Shown in pieces: positions 22,695 to 33,659 of a stretch of 64,000 nucleotides of DNA. This DNA is from Notospermus geniculatus (taxonomy: Eukaryota > Nemertea > Pilidiophora > Heteronemertea > Lineidae). The stretch spans positions 260,295-324,294 of the forward strand of contig NMRB01000124.1 in the NCBI GenBank assembly GCA_002633025.1, in the 5' to 3' direction. Position 1 is the stretch's first letter; every line of letters begins with the position of its first letter. The position numbers were made by a program, and so were the translations under genes. The notes below the pieces were generated by a model. The model was not told the origin of the DNA, made no database searches, and was given only the letters and a program-made list of their open reading frames with translations.

Positions 22695-22850
22695 TGCAAA
22701 CGTCTATCAAATCGTTTTTATCAAGGATGTCCACAGCGGACTGCAATTCATTCTCGTAGTTGAAGTCGGAGTCGGAAAGCTGCGCGTCCTCTCTATTCAA
22801 AGATTTTTCCGCTAAGACTTTTTCAAAAACCGAAAGAATCTGAACGAATC
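22695..22850 (-). pseudogene. Inverted partner of the 22378 coding-like fragment
   Basis: The - strand frame reads VFEKVLAEKSLNREDAQLS followed by DSDFNYENELQSAVDILDK and NDLIDVCKS, then a stop. About 100 bp pairs with 22382-22492 at roughly 85-90 percent identity by eye. Could be the remnant of an exon or a captured gene piece. Confidence 0.3.
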
Positions 22851-24151
22851 AATGATGATAACAATCGCTGCTTAGAGTCAATCGATAACAACCAATACAT
22901 TATTTGGCGTTTACTGCTCAGGAGACAGAGTCCAATGCTGTCCGAAAAAGGCAGGAGCTAGTAACTCACTTTTTGCTACTTTTGAGAAAAACAAGAAAAT
23001 GTGAAAGTGTAAAGGATTTAGCTTGTGCTTCAAGCTCAGAGTAACTATTGAGTTAGATTTTGCCTTTGTAGGACTTGCACTGGATGAAAAGTTACTACGT
23101 TTGCCGTGACAAAAAAGCGGACCCAAGGAATATTTCACCATATCCAATGCAGTGGCATGAAGCCCACAACCGTGTAGCTCCCGCAACTGTACCTAACTCA
23201 ATTTTGAAGAAACAGTAAGCTACTAGGTTCTTCCTTTTTGGGGTAGAATGATATTTTTATGTAGTCGCTCAAAAATACTGATCAACATCCCCACGAGTAA
23301 TTTCCAGGAAAAAAGTCTTGAAACATATAGATCAGTTCAAATTAGGTCGTCGTTTATGACGTCATGGCGATTTCTTGGCAACCCGCACATGCGCAGTAGC
23401 CATTTTCCTTGACAACGCGGAGGCTGGTGTGTTTACATTGGTTTCAACGAAGGATTCCGGCAATCGGCAGCATTTTTGGTGGATCTCTTCGATATTTCTG
23501 CAGGGGAGCCCTTACTTACACTGTGAACGGGTCTGGTAACAGTTGAGGAACGGAAAAATCACTGGTTTCCCCGCTGGTTTCCGAAAGTTTGAGCGAAGAA
23601 TGGGGTGAATTCGCGACCGACCGGCCACGCGCATCGCCATTTTTGTCCATTCGGAGACCAAACCTGGGCGAATTTTTCTGTAAATCTCACCCGATTTTCA
23701 TGATGGTAACGATTTTCAGGAGCACCAGGTGATTATCTCGAGGACCCACACACTTATAAACACAAAGCTGGGCGAAAAGCCCACAGAAAACGGCAAAATG
23801 TGCGACCCACCGGCAAATCCTTCGTTGAAAGCCATTAAAACATCGACTTCCGGCTTGGACCAAGGAAAACGGCAAAATGCGCATGCGCGAATTATCCATG
23901 GCAATGACCTAATTACGAAGTTTGATCTCATCTATAAGGCGATCGCAAGGGACCGCAACCCCGTGTCAAGCCCAAATCGCGACAGTGGATACGCCGCTTT
24001 ATTCTCATCGTTTAATTTCGTTGCTAAATCAGAACCAGCCCCCTGCTGATGATCGCAATCAACAAATGTATCGTTAGCCTCATTATTGGCTCGCCATAGC
24101 TTATGTTCAGGACTGCAAGACTGCTGAGGGGAACGATCACGAAATTTTCTT
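22851..24151. other. No recognisable gene
   Basis: ORFs of 70-106 codons on both strands overlap one another around 23690-24170, and none has a recognisable motif. Confidence 0.4.
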
Positions 24152-24155
24152 TTAA

Positions 24156-24396
24156 GCATGGCGCACACGGGCGACTAAAATGGTGGCGACTGCAGATGCG
24201 ACTACTACGTCGCATGCGACAATTATCTTTGAGATCGATCAGTCATCCACGACATCACTGATCTTCCAATGAAGCATTTGTCGCAAACCAGTCAACAAAA
24301 ACTTTTAAAAAAAAGAAACATATGTTCAGTCGCTGCTGTGGTCGTAAGGCCGGTCGCCTAGACAATCACTGGAAAACTCGCCCGTGTGCGCCATGC
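24156..24396. mobile_element. TTAA-flanked MITE (GCATGGCGCACACGGGCGA ends)
   Basis: TTAA at 24152-24155 and 24397-24400. Perfect inverted ends of 19 bp. Interior without ORF. Confidence 0.92.
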
Positions 24397-24655
24397 TTAA
24401 GTCGCATCTTCACTCACCACTTCACGTCCGCCTGATTTGGACTCAATTCCACCAAATCACCAGTTTGTGAGAGTGAATGGTCCATCGCTCCTTGACTCGC
24501 CATGGTGACACAATCAACCGTGACGAATACTGATCGAACTCAGTTTGCTTTGTCCAAGTGTGTGATTTTGGTACGTAAGGCCCTACTGTAGTTTCGTTCT
24601 TCTAAGGTTACTTTACTGAACACCAATATTACCGCCTACCCTAATGAATATTAAT

Positions 24656-24878
24656 GCCCGTGTCACACTGTCCCGAAATTAGACACCCGATGGCCACACG
24701 AATATGGAATTTTGAATTTTGCGTGAAGATGGCCCCGAAGTCAACTTCCAGAATCTTACAAATTTTCGATCCCAACCGGGGTCTTCTTCAGGCTGGCACT
24801 TATCAGTAAGATTTCCAAAAGTTTCCATTAATTCATATGGCCATCGGGTGTCAACTTCGGGACAGTGTGACACGGGCT
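24656..24878. mobile_element. MITE (GCCCGTGTCACACTG ends) containing a retroelement-tail fragment
   Basis: Inverted arms of about 48 bp (GCCCGTGTCACACTGTCCCG) flanked by TTAA on both sides within one base. The centre, about 24715-24800, is a reversed copy of the CTGAAGA...GAAA tail seen at 4736, presumably inserted later or captured. Confidence 0.85.
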
Positions 24879-24962
24879 TTAAGAGCCGTAACGCAAGACT
24901 CACTCATTGGTCAGTTATGTTGAATAGAATCAATAAATTCATTGTATGGTCTATATTGGTGG

Positions 24963-25346
24963 GGGCCATGTCGATTTAGAGGAATCGGAGAAATCGAAGG
25001 AATCAGAGGAATCGGGCTGGAAAATCCAGAAAATCACCGTATGATAAAGTATAAAATTACAAGAATAGATAAATCACAACATTTCCTGTGCTATTGAGTT
25101 GTTATAATAAACTCATCATGATCGAGGTTGGTGATAAGAGAGTCTGATGACTTGAGGGCCGAATGCCAACACTTTAGGAGAAAAAGGGCTGAATTGCAAG
25201 TCCCACTAAAGCTATTATGATATTAACTCAATCACGTGGCTGTATTTATATATTTAGTACATGATAGCGTGTGATCGTTAGTGTCTGTTGGGCAGCAGAC
25301 TGTATTTTCCTCTGATTCCTCCGATTCCTCTAAATCGACATGGCCT
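24963..25346. mobile_element. Fold-back element with GGCCATGTCGATTTAG tips and GGAATCAGA repeats
   Basis: Inverted ends GGCCATGTCGATTTAGAGGA on both sides. A second copy at 34416-34760 matches about 330 bp but lacks the right end. Confidence 0.88.
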
Positions 25347-25494
25347 ATTGCATCCTCGCACCCAGGGTCTTCAAAACCGGTGTAGTAGAATGTCATGTAG
25401 CCCGATATGAGATGTCCCCCAACAAAAGATTCTGACGGAATAAGCGTCAGCTTCAATAGACCGGACACTAACAGACAAGAACTTCTGTCACGAC

Positions 25495-25620
25495 ATGTCC
25501 CCTGAAGAAAAGAAGCGGACATCTGGTATATCGGGAACATTAGATTTCATTACACCTGCTCCCCAACTCGCGCTTGGTTCAGACCCTGGCGACATCCGTG
25601 CCATTTTAGTGGGGAACCAG
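25495..25620 (+). repeat. Fragment related to the LINE remnant at 9.2 kb
   Basis: TCGGGAACATTAGATTTC and the following ATTACAC and TCAGACC words match about 9195-9265. Confidence 0.55.
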
Positions 25621-26160
25621 CGGAGCAGTCGACTCCGCCGAATTCAGCCAATCACATCGAAGCTTCTATCCCGTCTTGGTCATATCCCAAAATGGCATCT
25701 GTGAAAATTTCTCGGATTCGCTGACAAACTCGCTGAGTTTCTGATTGTTCCTGAATTAGGTTCGTGTCAACATGATTCTCAGGGATTATTTAGATAAAGA
25801 GGACGTACCAATGGGATTAGAACACGAAGGTATGGTCCAGTTCATGTGTTTCGGGCAGCTGTCATTCGGCAGCGTGCATAAATTAATGGAATGAGATACA
25901 ATGCTATGAGCCTGGTATCCGGTAACTCGTAACACCAGATCTATGTGCAGACGTTGTAGCACTAGGCGCAATATTTGTCTATTACATCAAGTTGCATTCC
26001 CCCACGGCTTTACATGGTTTACTTGTGAATTACCGATTGGCGAGTACACACGAGGGAATGTCCCTCTTCCCCACCGAAACGGGGGGGGGGGGATGTCCTC
26101 AGGGCATTGAGGGAGGGTACGACCGGAAATGACCTGAGATTCTCAGGATGGGCCTATTGT
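25621..26160. other. No recognisable gene; poly-G tract before the gap
   Basis: A run of about 12 G near 26081-26092 directly precedes the assembly gap. Confidence 0.4.
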
Positions 26161-26718
26161 NNNNNNNNNNNNNNNNNNNNNNNNNNNNNNNNNNNNNNNN
26201 NNNNNNNNNNNNNNNNNNNNNNNNNNNNNNNNNNNNNNNNNNNNNNNNNNNNNNNNNNNNNNNNNNNNNNNNNNNNNNNNNNNNNNNNNNNNNNNNNNNN
26301 NNNNNNNNNNNNNNNNNNNNNNNNNNNNNNNNNNNNNNNNNNNNNNNNNNNNNNNNNNNNNNNNNNNNNNNNNNNNNNNNNNNNNNNNNNNNNNNNNNNN
26401 NNNNNNNNNNNNNNNNNNNNNNNNNNNNNNNNNNNNNNNNNNNNNNNNNNNNNNNNNNNNNNNNNNNNNNNNNNNNNNNNNNNNNNNNNNNNNNNNNNNN
26501 NNNNNNNNNNNNNNNNNNNNNNNNNNNNNNNNNNNNNNNNNNNNNNNNNNNNNNNNNNNNNNNNNNNNNNNNNNNNNNNNNNNNNNNNNNNNNNNNNNNN
26601 NNNNNNNNNNNNNNNNNNNNNNNNNNNNNNNNNNNNNNNNNNNNNNNNNNNNNNNNNNNNNNNNNNNNNNNNNNNNNNNNNNNNNNNNNNNNNNNNNNNN
26701 NNNNNNNNNNNNNNNNNN
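26161..26718. other. Assembly gap, 558 N
   Basis: Unresolved bases only. The 3' flank of the GPCR gene falls next to it. Confidence 1.
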
Positions 26719-26741
26719 TCATCTAAATTTTAACATTTCTA

Positions 26742-27713
26742 TCAGCCGTTGCGTAATGAACTAAAAAGTATGTGAAGCATTTCTTTTCGGAGGCGTTTAC
26801 ACGCAAACAAATGCAAGTAAGAATTAAGGCAATAATTCATATTTTCAAATATCATAAACAAGTTGAGAAAAATCCGCAGTAATTGCTGGATATCGTCGGT
26901 GACGGCTCCTTCGAAGAACCACACGAAAATGATCTCCATTTTGCTGAGAATCTGCAAGACGATGAACGCAGTGGTGATCAAAATTGTTGCTGACGTAATC
27001 GAGGAGTCGTCCAATGAAGTCGTCTTCTTCAGTGCTTTGTTTCTTTGACTTCGTTTCACGGCTACGATGATGCCCGTGTTGAAGATAGAAAGTAGGATGA
27101 TTGGAATGTACACCGATAATGAATTTGCGACGGCTTGGTAAAGGGTATCGAATGGTTCGTTGAAGTGATACGGGCAAAGCCAATGTTTATATTTCTCTTG
27201 GAATGTACGGAGTGCAATGTTGACGAAGCCATAAGCTAAACCGAGAGTAGGAATGACTGCGGCAGTGACTTTGGCCTTGTACATTGTGCACATTCTGGCA
27301 GCTTGTAAAGGCCAAGTTATGGCAATAAAACGATCGAATGTCATGACGACTAGTAGCATGGGGGAAAGTACCAAACCTACTTCGAAACTGAACATGTAGT
27401 ACAGACAATATCCATGTTTAATTCTGTTGTTTTTGAAAAGCTGTGGTGCCATTACTAGAAGATAGCGTAGAATCATCCTACCGTAGATGTAAACACTGTC
27501 AAATACGGCCACACAGCGCATGTAAAAACAGGTCGTACTCTTCTCATACTTCTTCTGGTTCATTACAAGAAAGCTTAGCGAATTGCCAACCAGACCCAAA
27601 ATCATGAGCAAAGGGGGAATTGGAAGTGTTAGAATGTGAACAGCGATGTCCACGCTGTGTCTCAGCTGACTTCCTTGGTTGTAACCCGTCGTTGTTGAAT
27701 CGTTTGCAAACAT
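26742..27713 (-). CDS. Rhodopsin-class (class A) G protein-coupled receptor, 323 aa, intronless
   Basis: A plasma membrane receptor with seven hydrophobic segments. The N-terminus has a glycosylation sequon (N4-D-S). TM1 carries the conserved GN (G43-N44). C103 at the top of TM3 and C180 in loop 2 can form the usual disulfide. The DRY box is D127-R128-F129. TM5-TM6 are joined by a basic loop (KRSQRNKALKK). TM7 ends in NSYLH (297-301) in place of NPxxY, followed by a helix-8-like ACKRLRKEM with C305 as possible palmitoylation site. Length is normal for a peptide- or amine-type receptor. The ligand cannot be told: TM6 lacks the CWxP motif, so an orphan of an invertebrate expansion is likely. 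Start: first Met, with a 202-bp MITE ending 24 bp upstream of it. A partial broken copy lies at 29486-30336. Confidence 0.9.
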   Translation of the reverse strand: MFANDSTTTGYNQGSQLRHSVDIAVHILTLPIPPLLMILGLVGNSLSFLVMNQKKYEKSTTCFYMRCVAVFDSVYIYGRMILRYLLVMAPQLFKNNRIKHGYCLYYMFSFEVGLVLSPMLLVVMTFDRFIAITWPLQAARMCTMYKAKVTAAVIPTLGLAYGFVNIALRTFQEKYKHWLCPYHFNEPFDTLYQAVANSLSVYIPIILLSIFNTGIIVAVKRSQRNKALKKTTSLDDSSITSATILITTAFIVLQILSKMEIIFVWFFEGAVTDDIQQLLRIFLNLFMIFENMNYCLNSYLHLFACKRLRKEMLHILFSSLRNG

Positions 27714-27737
27714 TGTGGGGCAGATAAGATGCTTTAA

Positions 27738-27939
27738 AGGAGCACGGTATTGGATCTCAAATGCGTTATTTGACTGCCGACGTAGAGGGAGCCACCTAGC
27801 GGCAGTAATACGAACTACAAAAATGCATTAAAATGTACGGAGGAAATTGGGTCAACTCGCCAATACGTCGTTGGTTCCTGAGTTGGAGAGTGGCACAGTG
27901 GCGCCGGCTGTCGAGAAAAAGTGGCAATACCGTGCTCCT
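27738..27939. mobile_element. TTAA-flanked MITE just upstream of the GPCR start codon
   Basis: TTAA at 27734-27737 and 27940-27943. Ends AGGAGCACGGTATTG / CAATACCGTGCTCCT. It contains GCCACCTAGCGGC, a CTCF-like core, near 27790. It lies in what should be the 5' UTR or promoter of the receptor. Confidence 0.92.
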
Positions 27940-27944
27940 TTAAA

Positions 27945-28476
27945 CCAATACTTCAGTATACCTTCAATATAAGCTATTCTGCAGTGTGCAGGAAAACAAG
28001 CCAATGGACCTCTGCAAAATTGTCATGTCACAGTAGCTTATCTATATAGTAAATACATTGTACCATATTCATGATTGTACATGTAGCGGTAAATGTGAAA
28101 TTGGTTAATTTCTTGGTCGGATAATGGGTGAAATTATAGGATGAGGTTTCTTGCGTTACTCCGTTGGTTCTTGACGAAAACGGATGACTGAAAACGTCTA
28201 CAGGTGATGGGCTGTTGTGCTGGTTAAGATCAGGGAGTGGCGGTATGCTGAGTACAATAAGTTTCAACTATAGCTGCCGACAGAAGCCGCATTTTTGAAA
28301 CGGACAGGTTCACAAATGCAAACTCTTGTCGGCGTCTATCGTAAATGCATCAAACGTGACCCATCTCGTTCGAACCTCCGAGATATTCGATTACGAATAC
28401 CCATCAAATAACCTTGCTTGTCTAACTCTGAAAAAGGATTCTGATCGATTCGGTAGAATGACGGTGCTGTCTTCAG
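27945..28476. other. No recognisable gene
   Basis: One 79-codon ORF on the reverse strand (28028-28267) with no recognisable motif. Confidence 0.4.
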
Positions 28477-28990
28477 GGCCTGTCACACTGAAGTAGTTCT
28501 CAAAACGTCCTGCCCCGTCCTAAAAAAAATCGTAAAACGGGCTAGAACGTGCACTCTTAGCCAAAAAGGTTCTTTAGGGGTTCTTTGTGCCACACCAACG
28601 GAACCCCAAGGTTCTATATAGAACCTTCTGTAAAGAACCCAAAAGGGTTCCATGTAGAACCTTTCTGTCGCCAAAGAACCCATAAAGGTTCCAGTTAGAA
28701 CCCTTTTCTGAGGGAAAGGTTCTATATGGAACCTCTAGGGGTTCTTAAACAACCCGAGGGTTCTTAAATCAGAGGGTTATCCTGGTGTGGCACTAAAGAA
28801 CCTATTCGGCTAAGAATGTGTAACCCTTTGCCAAAAATGCATCGATGTTCTGGAGCACCCTTCCCGTCCATGAAGTTCGTAAAAAGACTGTAAAAAGTTG
28901 CCACTACGTCCACTCCGTTCGCACACAGTTTGAGCCCGTTCGGCAAAATTTTCAAGAACGTACTGAGAACTAGCTCAGTGTGATTGGGGC
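28477..28990. mobile_element. Fold-back MITE (GGCCTGTCACACTG ends) split by a second MITE
   Basis: Left GGCCTGTCACACTGAAGTAG and right complement of CTAGCTCAGTGTGATTGGGG, both continuing with TAGTTCTCA. The element at 28552-28824 sits inside. Confidence 0.75.
28552..28824. mobile_element. MITE rich in GGTTCTTTA / GGTTCTATATAGAACC units
   Basis: Ends CACTCTTAGCC and GGCTAAGAATGTG flank repeated AAAGGTTCTTTAGG-type units that pair with one another. Nested in the 28477 element. Confidence 0.8.
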
Positions 28991-29349
28991 ATTCCCGACG
29001 CACAAACTTTTTCCACGATGTCGATATACTAAAAAACGAATGTAGCCTATCACGGCGAAAAGAAGTTCCGCAACCGGTTCCACTCATGCTGTCGAAGCTG
29101 TAACCGACGATTAAGAAATCTTTAAGTAACGAAACTGTTTTGTTGTGAGGCGCATATAGGAGGGCGTAGGCTTTGAAATTTGCCTCATTGTTTCTTCTGA
29201 TATTGTTCCTGATATCTGTGATACTGAATACTTCATGTCGGGTTAAATAAAGATCCGGTTCAGCCTGCTAACTGTTTTTTCTAAATGTAACTTTATCAAG
29301 GTTTTATTCGGAGTAAGGTCGGTAAGTTACAATCGGGGGTCATCCTAAC

Positions 29350-29485
29350 ATTAGGGAGTTTTCGCAAAGTCCCGGAAACGCCAACGCGAACGTCTATCCT
29401 TTTGTTCGGTGCTCTCTTCGTGGCATCGAACACTGGGTTTGGCGTTCGCGTTGGCGTTTCGGGGGCTTTGCGAAAACTCCCAAAA
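29350..29485. mobile_element. Fold-back MITE with ATTAGGGAGTTTTCGCA tips
   Basis: Inverted arms of about 45 bp (inner GGAAACGCCAACGCGAACG). It replaces the C-terminal coding end of the partial GPCR copy. Confidence 0.88.
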
Positions 29486-30336
29486 TCATGCCAAACATTT
29501 CTTTTCGGAGACGTTTACACGCTAACAAGTGTAAGTATGAATTAAGGCAATAATTCATATTTTCAAATATCATAAAGAAGTTGAGAAAAATTCGCAGTAA
29601 TTGCTGGATGATGAACGCAGTCGTGATTAAAATTGTCGGTGACGTAATCGACGAGTCGTCCAATGAGGTCGTCTTCTTCAGTGCTTTGTTTCTTTGACTT
29701 CGTTTCACGGCTACGATGATGCCCGTGTTGAAGATTAAAAGAAGAATGATAAAGATATAGACGAGCAGCGAATTCGCGATGATTGTGTAAAGGGTATCCC
29801 ACGGTTCATTGAAGTGATACGGGCAAAAGAAATACAGTAAAATCACCTGTTATTGGTGGTGCTCAGAATTTCTGTAGACCCTGGTTTTGAAGGTATTTGA
29901 GGGCCAGAATGGGGGTGGGTAATAGTCGATTATGTGTCAGCATAGGTACTTCTTTGGAACTGCTGAACTGTGAAGAAAGTTCGTGGAGTGTGGTTGGTAC
30001 TGAAATGTGATCACAGTGCACACATTGTGACAAACAAGAATACTAGGCATAATACATGTAAGAGTACCAAAGAAAAATGCTAATTTTGAAATCAACACCT
30101 GTCAAAGCCGTTTGGTGTCCGCTTCACTGATCACACAGTTTAATCAAATTAACCACATAATACCCCCATTCTGGCCCTCAAATACCTTCAAATCAGGGCC
30201 TACAGGAATTCTGAGCACCACCAATAACAGGTGATTTTACTGTATTTACTATTTCCTTTGGAATGTACGGAGTGTAAGGTTAACGAGCCAGAAAACAATG
30301 CCGAGCGCAGAAATAAGGGCGGCAGTGACCTTTGAA
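29486..30336 (-). pseudogene. Partial, broken copy of the class A GPCR (TM4 to TM7)
   Basis: The nucleotide sequence parallels 26770-27275. Coding similarity covers the end of TM4, TM5 (ANSLLVYIFIILL), the intracellular loop KRSQRNKALKKTTSLDDSS and TM7 (NMNYCLNSYLHLLACKR). An in-frame loss of 23 codons removes most of TM6 and the third outer loop. A 408-bp MITE splits it at 29835-30242, and the 3' end runs into the MITE at 29350-29485. TM1-TM3 are absent. It cannot encode a working receptor. Its upstream segment is 30245-30336, where AATGTACGGAGTG resumes. Confidence 0.9.
29835..30242. mobile_element. TA-flanked MITE (CAGTAAAATCACCTG ends) inside the GPCR copy
   Basis: TA at 29833-29834 and 30243-30244. 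Inverted arms of about 83 bp beginning CAGTAAAATCACCTGTTATT. The TA target and CAGT start fit the mariner/Tc1 type. Comparison with the intact gene shows the empty site directly. Confidence 0.93.
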
Positions 30337-30554
30337 TTACATAATTATGATATTTCCAAATTTCCAAAAGTTTGATGCAGAAATATGACCAAGGTTATAT
30401 ACTTTCATGTGGTACAAACCGTGTTCAAATTGGCCCAGTAGTATTTGAAATATTCAAGGTAGTAGGTGTAGATAAACTAATGTCAATGACTGTACATGCT
30501 ATAGGAGCAACTGGTTTGAATTTTGGCGTGCAGTCATATTCTGGCATGGTTGTG

Positions 30555-30645
30555 AAGTGGTGAAAGTGGTGAAATATGATGTCAAGTGACATCATATTTC
30601 GCCACTTTCTTGGAAAGTGGCGAAATATGATGTTACTTGTATTGG
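30555..30645. repeat. Two overlapping perfect hairpins
   Basis: GAAATATGATGTCA / TGACATCATATTTC, then GCCACTTTC / GAAAGTGGC followed by GAAATATGATG again. Small MITE-like palindrome. Confidence 0.75.
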
Positions 30646-31728
30646 TTCACGTGGGCCTATAGTCCCTTTAAGTGACCATTAAATTGGGTACAAAATGAGC
30701 TTTCGACGCAATTTTCGGCACTAAATCATTATCGGCTTTCAAAACATTCAGCTGGTGTATGTTACTTTTTATGCCTAGTAGTGTCCGGGCTAATAATAAA
30801 AGCGATTAGTTTGCGATTAATATGTTTTTTCGGGCATTTTGTGGTTTTTTACCGATTTCATAATTAAGAAATGAATCCGATTGGTTAAAATCCATGCGGG
30901 GTTTACATAGGCCCTCTGTTACCGACGGAGTCCGAAAGGCTGATGAGCACATTCAATCTCGGGCTCACGGGCGGACGAGCAAATAACTATGTGATGGTTT
31001 GCGTAATTAGTTTGATCACGATGTGGCGCCGAGGTTGAGAAGCACGTGGATTTGTATTTAGAGGTAGATTTATATTTAGAAGTGGTTTGAGGTCAGTCGC
31101 TCTCTTTAGCCATGGTGCAAGATGGGGTGTTCGTGAGCGTTTTCATTTGTTTATTACGACGAGCCGTGGATTATTACTCACCCTTTTTGTGCGAGTACTG
31201 GGTTGGGCTTGTTTCGTTTCGTCATGATGGAGAGGGAGGGTTGCTTTGTTTACTTTTTTCAGTCGGTGTGTTGGCCTGAATTGAATGCATTTTGCGTGGG
31301 CTATGACAACTTCTGTTCATTGGACTGTTTAGTGTATCAGGTTGAGCACTTCGTGCTCTTGTATCGAAGGCAGTTTTGTGTGTTTGTGCGAACATTCTTT
31401 ATTTTAAACTCTTTCCACCAGGCTTGTATTATAATTTATAATTCCTAACAGTTTAGCCGTTCTATGATGAGTTGGTGAAATGGTTGAGGTTGGTGGAATT
31501 ATGTCGGCAGATTTCGAGGTTATCCTGCAATGGGATCTCTATTTGTCACGTAGGGCTATACTTTAGTCATAGTCATGGTCAGTGAGTGAAGCGGTACTGT
31601 TGTAGTATGTACGCAGTGCGCATGTAGATCTAGCTTCATACGTGCTGCGTAATGTTATTGCGCTAATTATGATGCTTTCTCTCGTGGATAGGACTATTAA
31701 TCACTGGTTGGTGTGTATAAGCCATCAT
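30646..31728. other. No recognisable gene
   Basis: An 81-codon ORF (31203-31448) rich in Phe/Cys without recognisable motif. Confidence 0.4.
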
Positions 31729-31971
31729 ACATGTACGGGAGAATCCAACTTACCGTACCTCGACGCGAGTCCATGTCATAAAAGTTTTCTAATTTCTAAT
31801 AATACCGTAATATAGCGGAGTAGCATAATGGTAAACGGGACAGCTTTTATTATACCTAAGCTGTTCCATCTACCATTATGCTACCGCTACTATTACGATC
31901 TTTTTAGAACTTACACAAAATTTTTATGACCTGGACTCGCGTCGAGGTAAGTTGGATTCTCCCGTATGTGT
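31729..31971. mobile_element. Full-length fold-back MITE
   Basis: ACATGTACGGGAGAATCCAA / complement of GATTCTCCCGTATGTG at the ends. Inverted pairing resumes at the centre (GTAGCATAATGGTA with AAGCTGT). Confidence 0.85.
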
Positions 31972-32039
31972 TTTATACTAACACACGGCTGGTGAAGCCT
32001 GGGGAATGAGGCCGAGTGCCAGCCCTGAAATCACCTCGT

Positions 32040-32781
32040 CAGGGGCGGATCCAGGGGGGGGGGGGCAGGGGGTGCGCACCCCCCTTCCGGGCCAGAGTGC
32101 CCTTTTCGGCATAGGGTGCCTTTTCGGCAAGAGTGCCTTCTTCAGCACAGAGCCGAAAAAGGCATTTCCATGCCGGGAAATGGCGTAAAAGCACTCTTTA
32201 TTTTCAAAAATCCCCCCCCCCCCCGATATTTCGCCTCTACATGTATAGGATGCCTCTTTCGGCAGAGAGTGGCTTCTTCGGCACAGACCCAAAAAAGGCA
32301 TTTTCATGCCGAGAAATGTCGTAAAAGCACTCTTATTTTCAAAAATTTTCCCGCGGGAAGCCCCCGGGACCCCCCGCCGATGGACTATGGCGCTCGCTGC
32401 TAGGGACTACGGCCCTGTCCAGGTCACTCTCACCTTTCATCGAAGATGCTATTTAGACATACAACGAATTCGAATTCCGGGCTTCAAACGGAAATCGATG
32501 CAAATTTGAATCTGTTGTTTACATAGCATATGATGTTGTAATGTTTGAATCGCATGCCCGCTGCACACGATCAAATTTTTCATCAATTTTTTTTAAAATT
32601 CACATTCCGGGCCTATTGGGGGCTTCAATTAATGTATAAACCCGCATGTAGGCCTTTATTGAGCATATTCAGAAAATTGAATGAAAAATTTGATCATGTA
32701 CAGCGGGCATTTTTTTCCTTAGGGTATTGCCCTTTTGGCCCAGTCTGCACCCCCGTAGGCAAAATCCTGGATCCGCCCCTG
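32040..32781. mobile_element. MITE with CAGGGGCGGATCCAGG ends and 5-bp target duplication
   Basis: CTCGT on both sides (32035-32039 and 32782-32786). Ends CAGGGGCGGATCCAGG / CCTGGATCCGCCCCTG. Interior holds two tandem copies of about 130 bp (AAAAAGGCATTT..CATGCCG, GTAAAAGCACTCTT) and a nested MITE at 32554. Confidence 0.9.
32554..32710. mobile_element. Second copy of the GCCCGCTGTACACG MITE, nested
   Basis: Ends GCCCGCTGCACACGATCAAA / complement of TTTGATCATGTACAGCGGGC. Matches 11071-11211. Confidence 0.88.
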
Positions 32782-33267
32782 CTCGTGAACCTTGTCGCCG
32801 CCAGGCTTGTTTCACGGGTTTCGGTCCACATTCTACCAATGGAAATGGCGTACCTGACCTATTATATGGTGTCCGTTGGTCACTTTTATTGGCTGAATGT
32901 AGCGACCTCAACGTACAAGATTTGAATTAAAACGCCGTAAATACCGTGATCTCATGCTCGGGCACAACAAAATGTATTTCTTTAGGGATTTTCATCCTGA
33001 CACTCAAATCTCATTCATCACAATACTTGTACGCCCTATTCTTCATATTGGTAATTGAGATACTATACTGAGTTTTTTAGCTCGCCTGTGAGCTTCTGTC
33101 CTGACAGAGTGTCGGTCGAGCTACCAGGGACCGGTTGCACAAAAGCACACTAAGTTAGAACCCAAGTAGGAGATAGTAGCATTCCAAATGGGCTTGGCTT
33201 GTGGTAATCGACTCGACGCGATGCGACCACTCGATAACTCGACGGTTGCTAGGGGGCGGTATTTTGG
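32782..33267. other. No gene; remnants of dispersed repeats
   Basis: A TTTTTAGCTCGCC end near 33077 and a CCGGTTGCACAAAAGC family block at 33130-33190 that recurs at about 35115 and 35184. Confidence 0.5.
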
Positions 33268-33276
33268 CTAAGTAGA

Positions 33277-33650
33277 GCTGAAAGGGTAAATGTCGTCCTG
33301 GGTATATACAAAGATTACCCAGGATCTGAATCTTCACTAAAACAACACCCTGGGTGTAGTTTCGGTAGCCCAACATCACCCAGCATCCGCAATCAGTGCC
33401 TATGAACGAGTCCTATTTAGAAATCCCGTGGAATCTCGCGGTCTCGCGCCGCGGTACTTGTTGAGTGTAGCTGTTCATGACATTCTTCAGGCGGTCATGA
33501 ACACGGGCGAGACAACCTCCAATCCAGGTGTCATACTCCGATGCTGGGTGATGTTCGGCTACCGAAAGTACACCCAGGGTATTGTTTTAGTAAAGATTCA
33601 GATCCTGGGTAATCTTTGTATATACCCAGGACGACATTTACCCTTTCAGC
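33277..33650. mobile_element. Fold-back element with exact 9-bp target duplication
   Basis: CTAAGTAGA at 33268-33276 and 33651-33659. Ends GCTGAAAGGGTAAATGTCG on both sides, then CCTGGGTATATACAAAGATT. Related to 14143-14853 by the tips and the CCTGGGTA blocks. Confidence 0.93.
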
Positions 33651-33659
33651 CTAAGTAGA

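Noticed and set aside
26099-26733. Long ORFs across the first gap
   Set aside because: They consist almost entirely of N.
31978-32403. ORFs rich in Pro/Arg
   Set aside because: They lie inside the CAGGGGCGGATCC MITE and its tandem repeats.
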